From positions 1-10,814 of the forward strand of contig JAPSIP010000030.1 of NCBI GenBank assembly GCA_031178645.1: a DNA stretch of 10,814 nucleotides, in the 5' to 3' direction. Position numbers and translations under genes: made by a program. The DNA is from Paracoccus sp. (in: a-proteobacteria). GTDB lineage: Bacteria > Pseudomonadota > Alphaproteobacteria > Rhodobacterales > Rhodobacteraceae. Shown here in pieces: positions 6,520 through 10,814 of this stretch; the stretch's first letter is position 1, and the number at the start of each line of letters is the position of its first letter. The notes under the pieces are model-generated. The model did no database searches and was not told the DNA's origin. It was given only the letters and a program-made list of their open reading frames with translations.

Positions 6520-7577
6520 TGGCCAACCGGCGGACGGTGATAAAGGGGCTTGCGGCGGCGGCGATCCTGCCCCGCCGGGGCTGGGCTGCGGCAGGATCGC
6601 CCGCCTGGGTCGCCGCGGCGCGGGCGCCGGACGACAGCCACGCCCTTTACGGCATCAACGCGCAGGGTGGCTTGCTGTTCGCGGTCCCGCTGCCCGGTCG
6701 CGGCCATGCCGCCGCCGCTCATCCCGGCCGGGCCGAGGCCGTGGCCTTTGCCCGCCGCCCCGGCCTGTTCGCCCTGGTGCTGGACTGCCGAACAGGCGCC
6801 GTCCTGCACCGCCTTGCGCCGCCCCCGGGCCTGCAATTCAATGGCCACGGCGCCTTTTCGCCCGACGGCAGGCTGCTCTACACCTCCGAGGTCGTGGCAA
6901 AGGGATCGGCGGGCCGCATCGGCATCTGGGATGCCGCGCAGGACTATGCCCGGCTGGGTGAGATGGACAGCCACGGCATCGGCCCGCACGAAGTGCGGAC
7001 CCGCGCGGATGGGGAGATCATCCTGGCCAATGGCGGGATCGAGACCGACCCGCAGGACCGCACGCCCCTGAACCTGGACCGGATGCGGCCGAACCTTGCC
7101 ATCCTGTCGCCCACGGGCGGGCTTCTGTCCCGGACCGAACTGGATCCGGGCCTGCACCAGAACTCGATCCGGCACCTGGCGCTGCTGCCGGGCGGGGTTG
7201 CCTTTGCCATGCAATGGCAGGGCGATCCGGCCGAGACGGTCCCGCTTCTGGGTATCCTTGGCCCCGATCTTCGCCTTGCCTCCCCGCCCGAGGATCAGGG
7301 GGCGGCCATGCGCGGCTATGCCGGGTCGGTCGCAGCCAATGGGGGGCTGATCGCCCTGACCTCGCCCCGCGGCGGGGTGGCGATGATCCATGACGACGGC
7401 GGCGCCCACCGCGCCACCCTGCGCCGCGCCGATATCTGCGGCGTGGCCCCGGCGGCCGACGCCCCCTTCACCTTCACCGACGGCGGCGGCGCGATCTGGG
7501 CCGCCGATGAAGCCGGCCTGCGCCTGCGCGCCCGCCACGACCTGTCCTGGGACAACCACCTGGTTTCCATCGGCTAG
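6519..7577 (+). CDS. DUF1513 domain-containing protein, Tat-exported
   Basis: A 352-residue protein of family DUF1513, expected to fold as a beta-propeller in the periplasm. Its start shares one base with the preceding stop (TGATG). The N-terminus has a twin-arginine signal (NRRTVIKG at 3-10, then a hydrophobic run), so it should leave the cell folded by the Tat route, unlike its three operon partners. Family blocks are NGHGAFSPDGRLLYTSE (108-124), DSHGIGPHEV (150-159), ANGGIETDP (170-178), RHLALLPGGVAFAMQWQGD (218-236) and WDNHLV (345-350). The conserved His residues H110, H157 and H348 could bind a metal. The biochemical role is unknown. Co-occurrence with imelysin and DUF1111 genes is the main clue and points to iron handling. 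It is the last gene of the operon. Confidence 0.9.
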   Translation: MANRRTVIKGLAAAAILPRRGWAAAGSPAWVAAARAPDDSHALYGINAQGGLLFAVPLPGRGHAAAAHPGRAEAVAFARRPGLFALVLDCRTGAVLHRLAPPPGLQFNGHGAFSPDGRLLYTSEVVAKGSAGRIGIWDAAQDYARLGEMDSHGIGPHEVRTRADGEIILANGGIETDPQDRTPLNLDRMRPNLAILSPTGGLLSRTELDPGLHQNSIRHLALLPGGVAFAMQWQGDPAETVPLLGILGPDLRLASPPEDQGAAMRGYAGSVAANGGLIALTSPRGGVAMIHDDGGAHRATLRRADICGVAPAADAPFTFTDGGGAIWAADEAGLRLRARHDLSWDNHLVSIG

Positions 7578-7609
7578 GCGCCAGCTTTCCCGGTGAGGCG
7601 GGAAGCGCC
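7577..7609. terminator. hairpin at the end of the iron operon
   Basis: The stem begins on the last base of the DUF1513 stop codon. GGCG (7577-7580) pairs with CGCC (7606-7609). Beyond an internal loop, CTTTCCCG (7585-7592) pairs with CGGGAAG (7599-7605) with one bulged T, closing a 6-base loop. Such a GC-rich stem at an operon's end suggests a terminator or 3'-end protector. No T-tract follows, so it may depend on Rho or only block exonucleases. Confidence 0.45.
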
Positions 7610-7817
7610 GGTGACCCCGCCAGAGCGGAGGCCGGTGAAGGGACGGAACCCTGCTGACAGTGCCGCACCGCAAGATGCAGAACTGCAACAGGAAGCCGCG
7701 GACCTATGCTGTCTCAGCCTCGATCAGGTTCTAGGGCAACGATACACCATGCTGGGGGCGCTTCGCCGCCTCCCGCCGTTCCATTGGGGCAGCAGCCCAC
7801 CACTTGAAGGACAAGCC
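7578..7817. other. 240-base non-coding gap upstream of the DUF2218 gene
   Basis: This gap is long for the window. It holds the terminal hairpin of the iron operon, three direct copies of CCGGTGA (7590-7596, 7608-7614, 7632-7638) and small GC-rich hairpins near 7617-7628 and 7755-7770. TATGCT at 7705-7710 could be a -10 box, with CTGCAA 16 bases upstream as a weak -35. One reading frame stays open through it in phase with the DUF2218 gene. It has no ribosome site, no family resemblance and atypical codons (CTA, TGT), so I treat it as non-coding. It must contain the DUF2218 promoter unless that gene is read from the iron operon. Confidence 0.5.
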
Positions 7818-8126
7818 ATGGCGACATCCCGTGCCCATGCGGCCACCAGCCATGCCAGCCGCTATCTGCAGCAGCTTTGCAAGCACTGGAGCCACCGCTT
7901 CGCGGTCGAGTTCGACGACCGTTCCGGCCGGATCGCCTTCAGCGACAGCCAGGCCGTGACCCTGTCAGCCACCGAAACCGGGCTGGACGTCCAGATCAGC
8001 GACGCAACGGGCGAAGGCCTGGACCGGCTGGAGGGCGTGGTGGCCGACCACTTGCAACGCTTTGCCTTCCGCGAGGATCTGGTCTTCGACTGGAAACGGG
8101 ACAGCGCCGGGCAGGCGGCCGGCTAG
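7818..8126 (+). CDS. DUF2218 domain-containing protein (102 residues)
   Basis: Small cytosolic protein of family DUF2218 (COG3553-like). It shows the family core ASRYLQQLCKHWSHRFAVEFD (about 13-33), followed by a beta-rich stretch and a C-terminal helix ending in FDWKR. The length of 102 residues matches the family. It has no signal peptide or membrane segment. The ATG at 7818 has GAAGGAC at 7806-7812. Family members are often found next to iron-siderophore transport genes, and here it lies between the imelysin operon and an ABC importer. Its TAG stop overlaps the importer ATPase's stop on the other strand, within CTAG at 8123-8126. The conserved His and Cys near the N-terminus (C21, H23, H26) could bind metal or a cofactor, which is speculation. 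The function is unknown. Confidence 0.85.
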   Translation: MATSRAHAATSHASRYLQQLCKHWSHRFAVEFDDRSGRIAFSDSQAVTLSATETGLDVQISDATGEGLDRLEGVVADHLQRFAFREDLVFDWKRDSAGQAAG

Positions 8127-8881
8127 TCGATGACGACCACCGGGCGCCCGCGCAGATGTTCCACATGGATGCGGGTGTCGAACAGCGCGGACAGGCTGTC
8201 GCCGGTCAGCGTCTCGGACGGGGGACCGGCGCGGAACAGGCGCCCCCCTTTGAGGCAGATCACCCAGTCGGCATGGCGCACGGCCATGGCAAGGTCGTGC
8301 ATCACCACGACGATCGCGCGGCCTGTGCCCGGACGCGACAGGTCGACCAGCCGGGCCATGATGTCGGACGCATAGCGCGGATCAAGCGCGGACAGCGGTT
8401 CGTCCAGCAGCATCCAGGGCGTGGATTGGGCATGGTTCATGGCGATGAAGGCGCGCTGTCTTTGCCCGCCCGACAGGGTATCGAGGCGGCGGTCCAGAAG
8501 GTCGTCCAGATCCAGGTCGCGGATCGCCTGCGCGACGATGCGGCGGTCCTCATCGTTGGGACGGCCCCTGTGGTGGGGCCAGCGGCCAAAGGCCACCAGG
8601 TCGGCCACCGTCAGGCGGGGCAGGGCGGGCGTCACCTGCGGCAGCAGCGCCAGCATCCTGGCGCGATCCGTCGCCCGCGCCGCCGTGATGTCCGTTCCAT
8701 CGACGCTGACCTGGCCGGATGTCGGCCGGGTCAGGCCCGACAGGCAGTAAAGCAGGCTGGACTTGCCCGCGCCATTGGGACCGATCACCGCCGTCAGCCC
8801 TTGCGGCGGGATCCGGGCGCTGATGTCGTAAAGGATCGTCTTGCCGTCGATGGCAAGGCCAAGGTTCGATACCCGTATCAT
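8123..8881 (-). CDS. ABC transporter ATP-binding protein, FepC/FecE (siderophore) type
   Basis: Cytoplasmic ATPase of an iron-siderophore-type importer, 252 residues, the usual size. The motifs are complete: Walker A GPNGAGKSS (34-42), Q-loop Q82, signature LSGGQ (136-140), Walker B WMLLDE (156-161), D-loop SALD (164-167) and switch His195 (VMHD). The LSGGQRQRAFIAM and LLDEPLSALD blocks fit the FepC/FhuC/CeuD/VctC group. The ATG at 8881 shares bases with the TGA of the preceding permease (ATGA), which fixes the start. The frame continues upstream only as a shadow of the permease. This is the last gene of the leftward operon. It ends tail-to-tail with the DUF2218 gene, with no room for a separate terminator. 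The substrate is probably a ferric siderophore. Which one cannot be told. Confidence 0.94.
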   Translation of the reverse strand: MIRVSNLGLAIDGKTILYDISARIPPQGLTAVIGPNGAGKSSLLYCLSGLTRPTSGQVSVDGTDITAARATDRARMLALLPQVTPALPRLTVADLVAFGRWPHHRGRPNDEDRRIVAQAIRDLDLDDLLDRRLDTLSGGQRQRAFIAMNHAQSTPWMLLDEPLSALDPRYASDIMARLVDLSRPGTGRAIVVVMHDLAMAVRHADWVICLKGGRLFRAGPPSETLTGDSLSALFDTRIHVEHLRGRPVVVID

Positions 8882-9822
8882 GCCGTCCGCCTTTTCAGGA
8901 CCATCACCAGGAACACCAGCCCGCCCAGGGATTCCACGATGGCGGGCAGGGTGGATTGCAGGCCCAGCAGCCTTTCGAACAGGAACTGCCCGACGATCAG
9001 GATCAGCGCGCCCGTCAGCGCCGCGCCGGGGATCAGCACCGCATGGCGCCACTGCGGCAGAGCGGCCGCGGCAAGGCTTGCCGCCAGAAGGCCCAGGAAG
9101 GTGACCGGCCCCGCCACCGCGGTCGAGGTCGCGACCAGCATCGCCACCACCGCAAGCGCCGCCATCGTCAGCCGCTCGTGATCGACCCCCAGCGACCGCG
9201 CGCTGTCCCGCCCCATAAGCGCGACGTCCAGCACCGGCGCCAGACGCCAGGCCAGCAGAAGGGCCAGCAGCAGGATGGGCGCCGCAAAGGCCACCTGGAC
9301 CGGATCCACCGAATTGAAGCTGGCAAAGGTGGCGGCCTGGGCCAGGGCGAACTCGGTCGGGTCCAGCAGCCGCTGCACGAAGCCCGTCAGGCCGCGCATC
9401 AGCACGCCCAGGATCACCCCGGTCAGGACCAGCCGGGTCATGTCGGACGATCCGGCCCGCAGGACGCTGGCGAACAGGGCGACGGCAATGGCGCACAGGC
9501 ACAGGATCTCGACCAGGAACTTCGGGAATGCGGGAAGGGCGGCATAGCCCACGCCCCCCAGGACAAGCACCAGCAGGGTCTGGATCAGCACGAACAGCGA
9601 ATCGAAGCCGACGATGCCCGGGGTCAGCAGGCGGTTGGCGGTGATGGTCTGGAAGATCACCGTGGCCGCACCGACCGATCCGCCGACGATGGCAAGCGCA
9701 GCCAGCCTGGTGGCGCGCAGCGACAGGATGAAGCCATAGGGGCCTTGCAGCCCCCAGGTCAGGTAAAGGGCCGCCGCGCCCGCGCAGGCTGCGGCCAGGA
9801 TCAGCAGGGACCGGTCAGCCAT
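8878..9822 (-). CDS. FecCD family ABC transporter permease (CeuC/VctG/YclO-like)
   Basis: Integral inner-membrane permease of the FecCD family, 314 residues with about 8-10 hydrophobic segments. The block FQTITANRLLTPGIVGFDSL (57-76) is typical of the CeuC/VctG/YclO branch. GRDSARSLGV (204-213) is the cytoplasmic coupling region that meets the ATPase. VAGPVTFLGLLA (236-247) corresponds to the conserved FecCD block. I chose the ATG at 9822, which overlaps the preceding stop in ATGGCTGA (8 bases). The frame runs to 9912, but the extra 30 residues are Arg/Cys-rich and overlap the other permease deeply. No strong ribosome site is seen, so translational coupling is likely. It pairs with the preceding permease as a heterodimer. 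Confidence 0.92.
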   Translation of the reverse strand: MADRSLLILAAACAGAAALYLTWGLQGPYGFILSLRATRLAALAIVGGSVGAATVIFQTITANRLLTPGIVGFDSLFVLIQTLLVLVLGGVGYAALPAFPKFLVEILCLCAIAVALFASVLRAGSSDMTRLVLTGVILGVLMRGLTGFVQRLLDPTEFALAQAATFASFNSVDPVQVAFAAPILLLALLLAWRLAPVLDVALMGRDSARSLGVDHERLTMAALAVVAMLVATSTAVAGPVTFLGLLAASLAAAALPQWRHAVLIPGAALTGALILIVGQFLFERLLGLQSTLPAIVESLGGLVFLVMVLKRRTA

Positions 9823-10759
9823 GGTGGCGGGGCACCTTGCCAGGGGCATAAAGCAGCCACAGGAACAGGACCGCCCCCGCAACGGCGAAGATCGTGCCTG
9901 CAGGGATTTCATAGGGCCAGCGGATGACGCGGCCCAGGATGTCGGATGCTAGGACCGCGCCGCCGCCCGCCGCCGCGATCATGGGCAGGTTGGCGCGAAG
10001 GTTGTCACCCCTCCAGCGGGACACGATGTTGGGAACGATCAGCCCGACGAAGGGCAGCACCCCCACCGTGACCACAACCGCCGCGACGATCACCGACACC
10101 ACGACCAGCCCCGACAACAGCGTCCTGCGGTAATCGAGGCCAAGGCTGCGGGCGCGATCCTCGCCCATGCTCAGCATCGTGATCCGGTCGGCGATGGCAT
10201 AAAGCAGCGCCGCAAGTCCCGCGATCAGCCACAGCAGTTCATAGCGGCCCTGCAGCACGCCCGAGAACTCGCCCAGTTGCCAGCTGGACAGAAGCTGCAT
10301 CAGGTCGGTCGTCCAGCCGATCCAGGTGACGGCCGATCCCAGGATCCCGCCATAGACCAGCCCCACCAGCGGCAGCAGGATCGGATCCTCGCGCGGAATA
10401 TGGCGCGCCAGAAGCAGAAAGCCCGCCGTCCCCGCAAGCGCCGCGACCGAGGCGACGATCATCTTGCCCAGCAGCGACGTGCCGGGCGCGATCAGCGTCA
10501 CGGCCAGCAGCCCCGCCATCGCCGATTCAGGGGTGCCGGTCAGGCTGGGCTCGACCAGGCGGTTCTGCACGGCCATCTGCACCACGGCCCCGGCAAGTGC
10601 CAGCCCCGCGCCCGCCAGAAGCGCCGCGGCCGTGCGCGGCAGCCTGCTGGCCAGGAAAAGCTGTCCCCCGTCGGCCCCCGACAGGTCACCCGCGCCGATC
10701 CCGAGGCTTGCCACGGCAAGAACCCCAAGCGCCAGCCCCGCAGCGGTCCGGCCCCTCAT
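9815..10759 (-). CDS. FecCD family ABC transporter permease (CeuB/VctD/YclN-like)
   Basis: First permease of the importer, also 314 residues, with about 9 hydrophobic segments. Branch-typical blocks are SRLPRT (38-43), QNRLVEPSLTGT (65-76), MGEDRARSLGLDYRR (198-212, coupling region), GVLPFVGLIVPNIVSR (233-248) and YEIPAGTIFAVAG (283-295). These fit the CeuB/VctD/YclN side of catecholate-siderophore importers. The ATG at 10759 shares one base with the upstream stop (TGATG), so the two genes are translationally coupled. It overlaps the second permease by 8 bases. With the second permease and the ATPase it forms a complete inner-membrane importer apart from the binding protein. The transported siderophore is not determinable. 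Confidence 0.93.
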   Translation of the reverse strand: MRGRTAAGLALGVLAVASLGIGAGDLSGADGGQLFLASRLPRTAAALLAGAGLALAGAVVQMAVQNRLVEPSLTGTPESAMAGLLAVTLIAPGTSLLGKMIVASVAALAGTAGFLLLARHIPREDPILLPLVGLVYGGILGSAVTWIGWTTDLMQLLSSWQLGEFSGVLQGRYELLWLIAGLAALLYAIADRITMLSMGEDRARSLGLDYRRTLLSGLVVVSVIVAAVVVTVGVLPFVGLIVPNIVSRWRGDNLRANLPMIAAAGGGAVLASDILGRVIRWPYEIPAGTIFAVAGAVLFLWLLYAPGKVPRHHG

Positions 10760-10814
10760 CAGGCGCCGGCGTCCGCAAAGGATTGGCGCAGTTGTTCAAG
10801 GGTCAGCATCAGCG
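10759..10814 (-). CDS. C-terminal end of an upstream gene, probably the importer's binding protein (partial)
   Basis: Only the last 17 codons and the TGA are in the window, reading LMLTLEQLRQSFADAGA. The stop shares a base with the permease start. Importers of this group usually place the periplasmic siderophore-binding protein directly before the first permease. A closing amphipathic helix of this kind is usual in those proteins. The family call rests on gene order, not on recognisable motifs. Confidence 0.5.
   Translation of the reverse strand, partial: LMLTLEQLRQSFADAGA

Noticed and set aside
7578..7760. Cobalamin or TPP riboswitch
   Set aside because: Fragments such as GGGAAGCGCCGGTGA and GGAAGCCGCGGACC recall cobalamin elements, and CTGAGA plus GAACCTGATC on the minus strand recall TPP. 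The conserved B12-box core is missing, and the TPP pieces are in the wrong order.
7593..7817. N-terminal extension of the DUF2218 protein from GTG 7593
   Set aside because: The extension overlaps a hairpin, has no ribosome site, unusual codons and no family counterpart. The ATG at 7818 gives the normal family length.
9823..9912. 30-residue longer start for the second permease
   Set aside because: The extra residues are Arg/Cys-rich and out of character for a FecCD N-terminus. The ATG at 9822 gives the classic short overlap with the upstream stop.
1..10814. Mobile elements, CRISPR arrays, tRNA or rRNA genes
   Set aside because: No transposase, repeat-spacer pattern, terminal repeats or RNA gene signatures were seen on either strand.

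Overview
The window is about two-thirds G+C, densely coding and uses strongly GC-biased codons. The BCCT carrier, the iron genes and the overall style look like an alphaproteobacterium of the Rhodobacterales, with Paracoccus or a close relative as the best guess. No mobile element, CRISPR array, rRNA or tRNA is visible. The sequence appears intact, with no frameshifts in the genes that can be recognised.

Left part (1-2468), osmotic and general stress. An unrecognised 86-residue protein (67-327, +) faces a BCCT-type compatible-solute carrier (394-2052, -) with a TTG start. Upstream of the carrier, on the same strand, lies a 60-residue CsbD-family stress protein (2286-2468, -) closed by its own intrinsic terminator. 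A GGAAC-N16-CGTT element precedes the CsbD gene. This matches the published alphaproteobacterial EcfG (general stress sigma) promoter pattern. A one-mismatch version precedes the 86-residue gene.

Centre (2696-7577, +), an iron-linked periplasmic operon of four tightly packed genes: a two-domain imelysin (M75/IrpA-like), a two-haem c-type cytochrome of the DUF1111 family, a second and divergent imelysin, and a Tat-exported DUF1513 protein. All four carry export signals. The same four families occur together in other proteobacteria and are associated with iron. The biochemical role of the set is not settled.

Right part (7578-10814). A 240-base gap with hairpins and a triple 7-base repeat leads to a DUF2218 protein (7818-8126, +). 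This gene meets, stop codon to stop codon, an ABC importer operon read leftward: the last 17 residues of an upstream protein (probably the binding protein), two FecCD-type permeases, and a FepC/FecE-type ATPase. The permeases most resemble the CeuB/CeuC, VctD/VctG and YclN/YclO group, which imports iron-siderophore complexes.

Taken together, 2696-10814 reads as an iron-acquisition island. Periplasmic iron-binding and redox proteins sit beside a siderophore-type inner-membrane importer. No TonB-dependent receptor or regulator gene lies in the window. That the two operons cooperate is inferred from position only.
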